Assembly: GCA_910578795.1 (NCBI GenBank)
Contig: CAJTSD010000010.1
Coordinates: 13,476-77,475 of the forward strand
Length of the DNA: 64,000 bases
Direction: 5' to 3'
Source of the DNA: an uncultured Lachnospiraceae bacterium
GTDB taxonomy: Bacteria > Bacillota > Clostridia > Lachnospirales > Lachnospiraceae
A program made the translations under genes and the position numbers. This document shows positions 34,355 to 42,492 of this stretch, piece by piece. The notes beneath the pieces were generated by a model. The model was not told the DNA's origin. It was given only the letters and a program-made list of their open reading frames with translations, and searched no databases. The first letter of the stretch is position 1. Each line of letters starts with the position of its first letter.

Positions 34355-34834
34355 ATGTTTAAAGTGAATGTATACATAGAGACGGATAAAAGCGGTGTAA
34401 AAAACCAGTACAGGGCATATGCCTCCATAGTCGAATTTATAACCAAAAACGGAGAACCCCTGACAAGGGAGGCGTACGGTGTTGAAAAAGCAACCGGGAA
34501 CAGGATTATGCTGGTCGCACTCACTTCCGCACTGGGCATACTGACAAAGCCCTGTGAGGCAACCATATACATGGACTGCCCGTATGTTACCGAAACCATC
34601 CGCAAGGGCAGGATGTATGAATGGCTTTCCAACGGCTGGAAGACTATAAGAGGCGAGCCGATTGCAAACCGTGAAGAATGGGAGAAGGTCATAAAACTTA
34701 CGGAAAGGCATAATATTGCTTTTGCCGCTGCAAAGAAACATTCCTACAGTGACAGGCTGCAGTACGATATCAGGAAACTCATGGGTCAGAACTGGCAGCA
34801 GGAGATAGGAGGTGAGGGATTTAATGGGAATTAA
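34355..34834 (+). CDS. RNase H-fold phage protein
   Basis: 159 residues from the ATG at 34355 behind GGGAAGG. The middle resembles RNase HI: ALTSALGILTKPCEATIYMDCPYVTETIRKG then WLSNGWKTIRGEPIANREEWEKVI. The Asp in YMDCPYV fits the third catalytic position and Asp in ETD the first, but the Glu expected in the helix before is absent (LVALTSAL). It may bind RNA:DNA hybrids without full activity. Confidence 0.6.
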   Translation: MFKVNVYIETDKSGVKNQYRAYASIVEFITKNGEPLTREAYGVEKATGNRIMLVALTSALGILTKPCEATIYMDCPYVTETIRKGRMYEWLSNGWKTIRGEPIANREEWEKVIKLTERHNIAFAAAKKHSYSDRLQYDIRKLMGQNWQQEIGGEGFNGN

Positions 34835-34898
34835 GATGACAATATTGTTATCAGGATTTGAGGAATACCATAATCAGAAAGAGCAGGAAATGCCATGA
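34824..34898 (+). CDS. 24-residue coupled mini-ORF
   Basis: ATG at 34824 follows GGAGGTGAGGG inside the preceding gene; the stop overlaps the methylase ATG (ATGA at 34895-34898). Overlap on both sides suggests it carries ribosomes from one gene to the next. The peptide has no motif. Confidence 0.4.
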   Translation: MGIKMTILLSGFEEYHNQKEQEMP

Positions 34899-35737
34899 AT
34901 GCAATTGTAAAATATCCAGGAAGCAAATGGGCTTTAGCAAACTGGATTATAAGCCACTTCCCAAAGCATCACAGCTATTTGGAACCATTTTTCGGAAGTG
35001 GGGCCGTACTTTTTAATAAACCTCGGTCTAATATTGAGACAGTGAATGACTTGGATAATAATGTCGTAAATTTGTTTACTTGGATTAAAGATGATCCGGA
35101 AAGATTGGCGTATGAGATATATTATACACCATATGCGCGGCAGGTATATGAAGATGCTTACACAGCGGTACCAGGAAATAGTTTGGAGAAAGCAGTCAAT
35201 TTTTGTATAAAACTCAATATGGGACATGGTTTTAGAACTAATGGGGAAAGAGTCGGATGGAAGAATGATATTCAAGGTAGAGAACGTGCCTATGCGTTAC
35301 AGGGCTGGCATAATCTTCCTGATAAAATTATCCAGGCAGCAAAGCGGCTTCGGGAAGTACAGATTGAGAATAGACCGGCAATTGAAATTATAAGTCGATT
35401 TAATTTCGAAAGCGTGCTGATATACTGCGATCCGCCATATATGCTTAAAACCCGGCATGGAAAACAATATAGGTACGAAATGAATGACAGTGATCATGAA
35501 GAACTGCTGAAAATTCTTTTAATGCATAAAGGTCCAGTCTTGATAAGCGGATATGATACAGAGTTATACAAAGATATGCTTGACGGCTGGATAAGTGAGG
35601 AAAAAATAATATATACTCAATCGCGTTCTAAAAAGAAAGAAATCCTTTGGATGAACTTCGAACCGACTATACAGATGACGCTTACAGATATGCAAAGTGA
35701 AGGCAGCAGTTTTTTTGGCGGAAAGGAAAAATTATGA
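34895..35737 (+). CDS. Phage DNA adenine (D12-class N6) methyltransferase
   Basis: 280 residues. Motifs in order: KYPGSKW at the N-terminus, EPFFGSGAVLFNKP (SAM binding), NDLDNNVVNLF, and catalytic YCDPPYML. This is the Dam/DpnM class, methylating adenine in a short site, probably to protect phage DNA from host restriction or to mark replication. The specificity is not readable. No cognate nuclease is adjacent. It overlaps the next gene by ATGA. Confidence 0.9.
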   Translation: MNAIVKYPGSKWALANWIISHFPKHHSYLEPFFGSGAVLFNKPRSNIETVNDLDNNVVNLFTWIKDDPERLAYEIYYTPYARQVYEDAYTAVPGNSLEKAVNFCIKLNMGHGFRTNGERVGWKNDIQGRERAYALQGWHNLPDKIIQAAKRLREVQIENRPAIEIISRFNFESVLIYCDPPYMLKTRHGKQYRYEMNDSDHEELLKILLMHKGPVLISGYDTELYKDMLDGWISEEKIIYTQSRSKKKEILWMNFEPTIQMTLTDMQSEGSSFFGGKEKL

Positions 35738-36468
35738 TCAGAGTATTACCAATATTATTTAATACAGAAATGGTGAAAGCAGTAGAAAGGAAGGTGAATC
35801 CCAAAACAGCCACTAGAAGGGTTATAAAAGGGTTTATACCTAATGATGCAGTTTGGGGATACACAATATTTACACCGGAAGGCTGCATATCATGCCGCGG
35901 AACATTCGCAGACGGATATGGAGAGAAATTCTTTAAACTTCCCTGTCAGCCAAAGGATATTCTGTATGTAAGAGAAAAATGGTGCAGGAATACAAATTTT
36001 GAAGAGTATTATTATGCAGCAAAAAGGAAACCGGGGGCCGATGCGCCATATGGATTAAAGTGGCGGCCTTCCATCCATATGCCAAAAGAAGCTGCCCGCA
36101 TTTGGTTAAAGGTAACAGATGTGAGGCCGGAACGGCTGCAGGATATCACACATGTGGATATTATCATGGAAGGGGTTAAACCAGAGTATATTGATGCCGC
36201 CAGTGGAGAAAAAACAAGGAATGATTTTTCTAAATTGTGGGATTCCACGATAAAAAAGTCAAAACTCGGGATATATGGCTGGAAAGCCAATCCCTGGGTG
36301 TGGGCAATAGAATTTGAACGCTGCGAAAAGCCTGAACCATGTATTCTGAAAGGAATAGGGTCGGCAGAGGATAAAAGACCCTGCATCGGTTACGGTGATG
36401 CGTGGGCCGACGAACCTTGTGAGATGTGCAAAGGATGCAGACAATGCACAGGGAGAGAAGAAGATTAA
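35734..36468 (+). CDS. ASCH/PUA-like phage protein with C-terminal Cys cluster
   Basis: 244 residues. The N-terminal pattern MVKAVERKVNPKTATRRVI, then LPCQPKDILYVREKW and KWRPSIHMPKEAARIWLKVTDVRPERLQDIT, matches the ASCH-like proteins common in Clostridia phages, thought to bind RNA or modified bases. The C-terminus has CEMCKGCRQC, four Cys spaced for zinc. Co-translated with the methylase. Confidence 0.7.
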   Translation: MIRVLPILFNTEMVKAVERKVNPKTATRRVIKGFIPNDAVWGYTIFTPEGCISCRGTFADGYGEKFFKLPCQPKDILYVREKWCRNTNFEEYYYAAKRKPGADAPYGLKWRPSIHMPKEAARIWLKVTDVRPERLQDITHVDIIMEGVKPEYIDAASGEKTRNDFSKLWDSTIKKSKLGIYGWKANPWVWAIEFERCEKPEPCILKGIGSAEDKRPCIGYGDAWADEPCEMCKGCRQCTGREED

Positions 36469-36512
36469 CACAATTACAATCAGGGCAGCAGTTTTGGAGA
36501 AAGGAAAAACAT

Positions 36513-36791
36513 ATGACATATAAAGAGCTGCCAATAGGGCAGAAAATAAAAATTAACGAACGTGAATTCGACGATAAAACCGGAAGAACGCGTACTGTAA
36601 AAAGACAGTACACAGTATCTGCAAAATATCCGCACATGTGCATTGTGGAAAGCAGAAAAGGCAGCAGAAAAAGAGGCCTGTCACTCGGCGATTTGGTCAT
36701 AAACGGAATAATCGAACAGAGGGCAGAACTTGAAGCGCTCCGGAAAGAACCGGTTTCAAGGACATTCAGGAAAGGAGAAGCACGGAAATGA
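36513..36791 (+). CDS. Small conserved phage protein, function unknown
   Basis: 92 residues from the ATG at 36513 with AAAGGA upstream; earlier in-frame starts lie within the previous gene. Beta-rich and basic (KIKINEREFDDKTGRTRTVKRQYTV). Stop overlaps the nuclease ATG. Confidence 0.6.
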   Translation: MTYKELPIGQKIKINEREFDDKTGRTRTVKRQYTVSAKYPHMCIVESRKGSRKRGLSLGDLVINGIIEQRAELEALRKEPVSRTFRKGEARK

Positions 36792-37258
36792 AATTAAAAA
36801 ACATGAAACGAAGCGAGGATACTGAACAGATAAAGGTAATCCGCTGGGCAGCAGCGGCAGAATGCAGGTATCCGGAATTAAAATGGCTGCACCACATACC
36901 AAACGGAGGCACGCGGAATAGCCAGGAAGCGATAAAGCTGAAAAACATGGGGGTAAAACCGGGAATATCAGACCTGCATTTTCCCTTCCCGCATGGAAGA
37001 TACCACGGGCTGTACATAGAAATGAAATACGGAAAGAATGTAACCACGCAGAAACAGTCAGAGTTCCTGTGTGACATGTGCGATGCAAGGCATTGTGTAG
37101 CAGTCTGCCATGATGCACAGTCGGCAATAAAGTTAATAGAGGAGTATATAAACCTTCCGGAGAATGGCTTAGTCGATCCGGATGAACTGGAAAAAAGCAG
37201 TTACCACTTTGACGATGACGGCATCTGCCACATACAGTCGCTTGATCCTTTTGCCTGA
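36788..37258 (+). CDS. VRR-NUC-domain nuclease
   Basis: 156 residues. The VRR-NUC (PD-(D/E)xK) features are SEDTEQIKVIRWA, HHIPNGG, KLKNMGVKPGISDLHFPFP and the catalytic YIEMK, followed by TQKQSEFLCDM. Such stand-alone phage nucleases act on branched or replicating DNA. Cys-rich patches near 95-110 are unusual. AAGGAG precedes the overlapping ATG. Confidence 0.85.
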   Translation: MKLKNMKRSEDTEQIKVIRWAAAAECRYPELKWLHHIPNGGTRNSQEAIKLKNMGVKPGISDLHFPFPHGRYHGLYIEMKYGKNVTTQKQSEFLCDMCDARHCVAVCHDAQSAIKLIEEYINLPENGLVDPDELEKSSYHFDDDGICHIQSLDPFA

Positions 37259-37302
37259 AAAGGATTTATATATCACGAAACAATAAAAAAGCAATAAAGA
37301 GT

Positions 37303-37327
37303 CTCCGGATCCTGCTGTGGTCCGGAG
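37303..37327 (+). repeat. 25-base hairpin repeat, copy 1
   Basis: Nine-base-pair stem with a seven-base loop (CTGCTGT), identical to 41136-41160 in all 25 bases. It lies just before a ribosome site and start codon, with no T run, so a terminator role is unlikely; RNA processing or translational control is possible. Confidence 0.8.
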
Positions 37328-37344
37328 GGAAAGGAGTACGGGAT

Positions 37345-37845
37345 ATGTTTGAAATATTCGGGGAAATGGATTCCGCAGAGGAAATCAATAAAACCGCGGA
37401 GGGATTAAAAAACGAAGGCGATAATGAGAACCTTCTGAAGCTTGCACAGGAGAACGGCATTGACGCCGCATTTGCCCAGATGTATTATGCAGGTGAAACA
37501 GAAAGCCTTTGCGACGCCGCAACTGCGGCAATCGGAAAAACAGAGGCGGAGGCAGCAGAGCTGAAGCCGGTTGAAATTATGGCTGACTGGGTGGAATATA
37601 TCAAGGCATCGTGTCTTAACAATGAGGAGCTTGCGCTTGCTGTCCGCAGGAAGGGAAAAAGCCTGAAGGGATGCATCGGTCACCTGCTCCGGTGGTCTTT
37701 CAATGCACGCTATAAGGTGGACAAAGACATCATTAAGGCAGCGGGGATCAGCGCCGCGTCAGTGGAAATGGGAATACCCGGAATGGGACGCGCAAAAAAA
37801 CTAATAAAGGAATACTATCTGAAACAGGGAGGCGGAGAAAAATGA
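37345..37845 (+). CDS. PcfK/AcrIIA9-like protein
   Basis: 166 residues. The N-terminus MFEIFGEMDSAEEINKTAEG and the C-terminal half (RRKGKSLKGCIGHLLRW, then IIKAAGISAASVEMGIPGM) fit Clostridia phage proteins filed with the PcfK-like family, which includes the Cas9 inhibitor AcrIIA9. Membership is from memory of the pattern. It overlaps the PcfJ-like gene by ATGA, the partner expected for PcfK. An anti-CRISPR role is possible; a replication or conjugation-related role is the alternative. Confidence 0.6.
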   Translation: MFEIFGEMDSAEEINKTAEGLKNEGDNENLLKLAQENGIDAAFAQMYYAGETESLCDAATAAIGKTEAEAAELKPVEIMADWVEYIKASCLNNEELALAVRRKGKSLKGCIGHLLRWSFNARYKVDKDIIKAAGISAASVEMGIPGMGRAKKLIKEYYLKQGGGEK

Positions 37846-39953
37846 GGAAAGCGGGACTTCTTGACCAAAAACCCATGACGGCGACGCGCAGGATGCTTGA
37901 AACGGCAAAAAACGACACCGGCACGGTAAAATATGCACAGTTCACATATTCCCCGAGCCGTAAATACACGGAATATGAATCGCGGTATTATTTCAGAGCG
38001 GCGCCGTCCGCACTGCAGGGGATACTCGAAGTGGACCTGTTTACGAGAAAGGACCTTGCGGAAGGAAGAAAAGAACCGCGTTTCCGGATATTCCTTGATT
38101 ACGAAAATAAGGATTTCATAAGCTGGAATGTCACGGAGCAAAAATGGAGCAGGGCAAAAATAGACATGATTGATGCGGGCGATGAACGGTACCTGTATTC
38201 CTACCGGGGAAGGAATTACGCGGCGGAAACCACGCGGAAGCTTGTGAACAGGCATCTTGGGACCGGAAACATGCAGGACGTGGAGACGGCGGTGTTTGAG
38301 TTCCAGCTGCGCGTAAGAAAGGAAGAGCTGAAAAGCCGGCACAGGCTTGTAACGGATGCAATTGATGCATACATGGACACAGTGCCCGGCAGGCTTCCCG
38401 CGGACTGGATGCGGTTTATTAACAGGCGTGTGCTGGAAAAAGGCCACTGTATCCTGTATGACGCGCAGAGCGGTACCGGATACTGCACATGCTGCAGGCT
38501 CCATGTGCGCGTGCCCGGCACCGTGCGCCACAATATGCCCGGAAAATGCACGTGCGGCAGCAGGATTACATATAAAAGATGGAAAATGCAGAAGCACATC
38601 ACATACGACACAAAGGCGTCGCTGGTACAGAAATGCACGGACGGGCGGAGCTTCGTATACAGGCAGTTCGATGTCAGCATGAAAGCGGAGCGCGAAAAAG
38701 GATACATTCCCGAAATAACATTCCATGAGAATTACAGAAAGCTGTTTGCAATTACGGACGGCAGGGGGCCGCTGCGGGAAACAGTGTCATGTGAATGGGG
38801 CTCTTTCAGGCAGACAGGTGTGGTCAGGTGGTGTGGAGAAGGAACGATAAACCGCGGCTACGGTTACGGCTACAGCGCATATGCGAGGAGCGTGCTGTAC
38901 ACATCAAACCTCAAAAAAACGTTAAAGGGCACAAAGCTGCAGCATGTCCCCGCAGCTGAAATCATAAAAGGCATTGAAAAAGTAAACGCTATTGCGGTTT
39001 TTGGAGACATGGGAATGGGCTTTCCCTATGAAGCATTCTGGAAAATGGGGCTGAAACGTTTTGTACTTGAACGTGCAGAACGGGACGGCGCGAACGGGCT
39101 TGTACATACCGACACGGATGCCCGGAAACCCTGGCAGTATCTGGGAATAACAAAAGAAGCCATGAGGCAGGCGGTAAGGCTTAACGCCACCGGCCAGCAG
39201 CTGCGGATTATACAGCGCGCAGCGGAAGCAGGGGTAAAGCTTGAAGATGGGCAGATCCTGTGGCTGGATAAAAACGTCGGCGTGAGCGTGCTGATGAAAT
39301 ACTTTTCACTCCACACGCCGCACAGGATAATCCGGTACATGAAGGAAAACGCGGGAATACCGGAGGAAGGCGACGCCGGAAAGGAAAAGCTGCACCTGTG
39401 GGAAGATTACCTTGACACTGCAGGGCAGCTGCACTGGAACCTGGGCGACAGGGACGTGTTCTTCCCCCAGAATATACAGAGGGCGCATGATGAGGCAGCG
39501 AATGTGTTTATGCTCGAAAAGGAAAAAGAAGACGCGGAAAAAATGAAGCGCAGCGACCTTATAATGCACGGGCATGCAAAAAAGATAAAGAAAGTGTTCT
39601 GCTACAGGGACAAAAAATATATGATAAAAGTCCCGGGACGCTACCTTGATTTCCAAAAAGAAGGGCAGGCGCAGCATAACTGCGTGGCGACATACTACGA
39701 AAAGGCATTAAAAGCCGAATGCATTATACTGTTTATCCGGAGACGGACGGAACCGGACAAACAGTTCTGCACGGTGGAAATCCAAAACACCGGCGGCAGG
39801 TTCAGGATAATGCAGAACCGGACGGCATACAACGAACCTGCGCCGCAGGATGCGCAGGAATTCATGCAGAAAGCAGTAAAAGCAGCACAAAAAATAGCAG
39901 ACAGAATGCCGGCAGAAGAAAAAACGGAAATCCGCATTCAGACAGCGGTATAG
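37842..39953 (+). CDS. PcfJ-like protein
   Basis: 703 residues. The C-terminal region (about 590-660) carries the PcfJ signature: GQAQHNCVATYYEKALKAECIILFIRR, then CTVEIQNTGGRFRIMQNRTAYNEPAP. Two CxC/CxxC pairs near 210-230 (GYCTCCRLHV, KCTCGSRITY) suggest a zinc ribbon. First described on conjugative plasmid pCF10, and common in phages of gut Firmicutes; biochemical role unknown. Ends with TAG followed in the same frame by the next gene. Confidence 0.8.
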   Translation: MRKAGLLDQKPMTATRRMLETAKNDTGTVKYAQFTYSPSRKYTEYESRYYFRAAPSALQGILEVDLFTRKDLAEGRKEPRFRIFLDYENKDFISWNVTEQKWSRAKIDMIDAGDERYLYSYRGRNYAAETTRKLVNRHLGTGNMQDVETAVFEFQLRVRKEELKSRHRLVTDAIDAYMDTVPGRLPADWMRFINRRVLEKGHCILYDAQSGTGYCTCCRLHVRVPGTVRHNMPGKCTCGSRITYKRWKMQKHITYDTKASLVQKCTDGRSFVYRQFDVSMKAEREKGYIPEITFHENYRKLFAITDGRGPLRETVSCEWGSFRQTGVVRWCGEGTINRGYGYGYSAYARSVLYTSNLKKTLKGTKLQHVPAAEIIKGIEKVNAIAVFGDMGMGFPYEAFWKMGLKRFVLERAERDGANGLVHTDTDARKPWQYLGITKEAMRQAVRLNATGQQLRIIQRAAEAGVKLEDGQILWLDKNVGVSVLMKYFSLHTPHRIIRYMKENAGIPEEGDAGKEKLHLWEDYLDTAGQLHWNLGDRDVFFPQNIQRAHDEAANVFMLEKEKEDAEKMKRSDLIMHGHAKKIKKVFCYRDKKYMIKVPGRYLDFQKEGQAQHNCVATYYEKALKAECIILFIRRRTEPDKQFCTVEIQNTGGRFRIMQNRTAYNEPAPQDAQEFMQKAVKAAQKIADRMPAEEKTEIRIQTAV

Positions 39954-39962
39954 GAGGAATAT

Positions 39963-41111
39963 ATGGAGCAGTTAACATTAAGCCTTGACGACTACGCTGA
40001 GGTAAAGCACAAAATAAAGGAAAAGCTAAACGAAACGGTCTACAATTTTATTATAATCGGCTATTATCTCAAGCAGGTAAGGGACAGCGGGGCATTCCGC
40101 AAAGACGGATACAGAAGCATGGAGGAATTTGCCCGCGCCGAATACGGGCTTTCGGCAGGTACGGCAAGCCGTTTCATGGACATCAACACGGAGTTTTCAA
40201 AGGACGGAAACAGCGTTGAAATAAAGGATGAATACCGCGGATTCGCGTACAGCAAGCTTCAGGAGATGCTTACCGTAATGCCGGAGGACAGGGAGCTGGT
40301 AACGGAGCATACGACCGTGCAGCAGATACGGGAGATAAAACAGGCGGAAAAAGAGGAAAAGCAGTCGGACAGGGAGAGGGAGCAGAAAAACATGCCCCTG
40401 ATGCAGATGGCGGCGCCGGACAACCTGCCAAAGAAAACAGAGGAAGAAACAGGGAATGAGACGGAGCCGTCAGCCCCGCCGGATCCTTTCAGGGATATAA
40501 TGACAGATTTTTGGAAAGAAAACGCGGAACTGTACAGTAAAGCATTATCAGGAATGCTGACGCCTGAAATCGCGGCAGAGGAAATCTGCCCTTCCGGCAG
40601 CAGGACATACAGAAAAGGCACAAACATGCTGTTCTTCTATGATTTTGACAGGGGATTAAAGCTGAGAAGCTATACAGACGGAAAACCTGTTATTACGGCG
40701 TACACATATCAGGAGCTTTTGGAAAAAACAGCGGGCATGGACACTGCACCTGTAAAGGAGAAGGATGGACATCAGCCGGAAAATGCGGTTGCGACGCCGC
40801 AATATGGACAGGCAGAAAATGCGGCAAACAATGAAGCTGCTGAAGAAACACAGGCAGAAAAGGACACAGTAATCGACGGGGAATACAGGGAGCTTGAAAG
40901 CGGAAGAAAAAAAGACGGCGAAAAGAGTGCGGACGGACAGCAGGCAGGGTATATGGATGAAGAGATTAAACATGCAATAGATTATTTTGACACAGAGCAT
41001 TCACGCATGGCCGGGCTCGGACAGGACAGCGCGAAAAGAAGAAATTACAAAATAGCGCTTGAATGCATACGCAGGTGTTACAAATCCATAGCAGAAGAGA
41101 TGGATTATTAA
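39963..41111 (+). CDS. Large hydrophilic phage protein with N-terminal HTH-like region
   Basis: 382 residues, not assigned to a family. The first 110 residues are helical and resemble a ParB/DUF3102-like DNA-binding region (VYNFIIIGYYLKQVRDSGAF, SMEEFARAEYGLSAGTASRF). A Glu/Lys-rich linker follows, then a small beta domain (KGTNMLFFYDFDRGLKLRSY) and a low-complexity acidic tail. AGGAGG overlaps the previous stop. Confidence 0.65.
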   Translation: MEQLTLSLDDYAEVKHKIKEKLNETVYNFIIIGYYLKQVRDSGAFRKDGYRSMEEFARAEYGLSAGTASRFMDINTEFSKDGNSVEIKDEYRGFAYSKLQEMLTVMPEDRELVTEHTTVQQIREIKQAEKEEKQSDREREQKNMPLMQMAAPDNLPKKTEEETGNETEPSAPPDPFRDIMTDFWKENAELYSKALSGMLTPEIAAEEICPSGSRTYRKGTNMLFFYDFDRGLKLRSYTDGKPVITAYTYQELLEKTAGMDTAPVKEKDGHQPENAVATPQYGQAENAANNEAAEETQAEKDTVIDGEYRELESGRKKDGEKSADGQQAGYMDEEIKHAIDYFDTEHSRMAGLGQDSAKRRNYKIALECIRRCYKSIAEEMDY

Positions 41112-41135
41112 CTGATAACAGACAGATAATGCAGC

Positions 41136-41160
41136 CTCCGGATCCTGCTGTGGTCCGGAG
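41136..41160 (+). repeat. 25-base hairpin repeat, copy 2
   Basis: Identical to 37303-37327, extended by one flanking C:G pair. Again sits between a stop codon and the AAGGAG of the next gene. Confidence 0.8.
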
Positions 41161-41184
41161 GAAAAAGGAGAGGGGTGAAGCAAA

Positions 41185-41583
41185 ATGAACATAAAGGATT
41201 TCAAGAAGGGTCAGACTGTTTATATTCTTGATATACACAAAGGCCGGAATACGGAACCGACAATATACAAAGCCGTTGTGGACAGCGCTGGGAGAAAATA
41301 TGTCACAACAGACAGAGGCGGAAAATATGAAACTTCCAACGATGAATACAGTCTGACTGAACATACCGGCTGTGGCAGCAGGACATATCTCTGCCCAAGC
41401 ATGGAATATGCACAACTGTATATTGAGCGTGAGGAACTGAAAATGTGGCTTTATAATATGCCGCACCTGAACAGGAAATATACACTGGATCAGCTCAGGA
41501 AGGTAAAGGAGATACTGGACGGAGAAATAAACAAAGGAGCTGACAGCCAATGCACATATCAAAACACGCCAGGCAGCGCATGA
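41185..41583 (+). CDS. Small phage protein, beta-rich
   Basis: 132 residues. Starts like an SH3-type barrel (FKKGQTVYILDIHKGRNTEPTIY), then a helical end (LDQLRKVKEILDGEIN). Common in the same position in Clostridia prophages; function unknown. Overlaps the following broken gene by 34 bases. Confidence 0.65.
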   Translation: MNIKDFKKGQTVYILDIHKGRNTEPTIYKAVVDSAGRKYVTTDRGGKYETSNDEYSLTEHTGCGSRTYLCPSMEYAQLYIEREELKMWLYNMPHLNRKYTLDQLRKVKEILDGEINKGADSQCTYQNTPGSA

Positions 41584-41837
41584 AAGAACGCTGCGGATTT
41601 AATAAAAAATCGCAGGAACGCATGTCGAAGAAAGCGCTTGAGTGCGGAATAACCCACGCATAGACCAAAGGCAGGCTGAACAAATGGATAACAAGCCTGT
41701 TCTTCAAAAATACCAATGCGAACAATATACGGATATACGGCGACAATGCATATATATTTTGTAGAGAAACACTTGTCACTGTCATTCCCGTTCCCGCTAA
41801 TATAAAGAAAGACATGGACAAAATGATAAGGAGATGA
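41550..41837 (+). pseudogene. Small phage protein interrupted by an in-frame TAG
   Basis: ATG at 41550 with AAGGAG eleven bases upstream. The frame reads 37 residues (MHISKHARQRMKERCGFN...), then TAG at 41661-41663, then continues open for 57 more codons to TGA at 41835-41837, which overlaps the ATG of the next gene. Related intact proteins, as I remember them, have Gln at this point, so a single CAG-to-TAG change fits. Either a dead gene or one that relies on amber read-through. Confidence 0.7.
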
Positions 41838-42370
41838 AAAAGATGCTGCGACCGGCACAACTATATGAAGCAGAGCTTCAGGAAGAAAACATTAAATCAT
41901 GGTACAAACCGGAAAACATATACTGGCATGGAAGGGCAGGCGATAGCACGTTGGAGCTGACTGATGATAATTACGACCGTCACTGTTTTGTATCGGTTGA
42001 TAAAGACGACAATATCATTGGATACATAAGCTATCACATTGACTGGACTGCAATGTCCGCCGACAGGTTCGGCATCATCAGTTTCAGAAAAGGCAGCATG
42101 GAATTTGCCAAAGACCTGTATAAAGTGGTATGTGACCTTTTTGAGGTCTACCACATGAACAGAATATCGTGGGGCGCCTACGAGGATAATCCGGCAGTAA
42201 GAGGATACCGCAATTTTATCAAAAAGCATGGCGGAAGGGAATGCGGGCATTACAGACAAGTTGTAAAGCTTCAGGACGGAAAGCTGCATGACAGCGTTTC
42301 ATTCGAGATACTGGCAGCAGAGTTTGTCAGAAAAAACAAAATACAAGGTCGAAAACTAAATAATAAATAA
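41834..42370 (+). CDS. GNAT-family acetyltransferase-like phage protein
   Basis: 178 residues. The order of strands and the FVSVDKDDNIIGYISYHI and MNRISWGAYEDNPAVRGYRNFIKKHGG segments are GNAT-like, with the acetyl-CoA loop weakly conserved. Substrate unknown; phages use such enzymes to modify host or phage proteins. ATGA overlap with the broken gene upstream shows tight coupling. Confidence 0.65.
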   Translation: MKKMLRPAQLYEAELQEENIKSWYKPENIYWHGRAGDSTLELTDDNYDRHCFVSVDKDDNIIGYISYHIDWTAMSADRFGIISFRKGSMEFAKDLYKVVCDLFEVYHMNRISWGAYEDNPAVRGYRNFIKKHGGRECGHYRQVVKLQDGKLHDSVSFEILAAEFVRKNKIQGRKLNNK

Positions 42371-42374
42371 AAAA

Positions 42375-42456
42375 ATAAGTGACAGCACCGGCCAAAGTAC
42401 CTGTCACTTATCACAAATCGTCTAAGAAAAGTATATCACTTTAATGTTTCTTAGAC
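42375..42456. terminator. Two consecutive inverted repeats at the end of the early operon
   Basis: Stem 1: 42375-42385 with 42401-42411, 11 bp. Stem 2: 42420-42429 with 42447-42456, 10 bp, followed by an A/T stretch ending in TTTTTT. Stem 1 lacks a T run. The second may be the actual terminator; both could also be recombinase or operator sites. Confidence 0.5.
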
Positions 42457-42492
42457 AAGTAAAATTTTTTACCGGCAGCAGGAGGGAAGACG

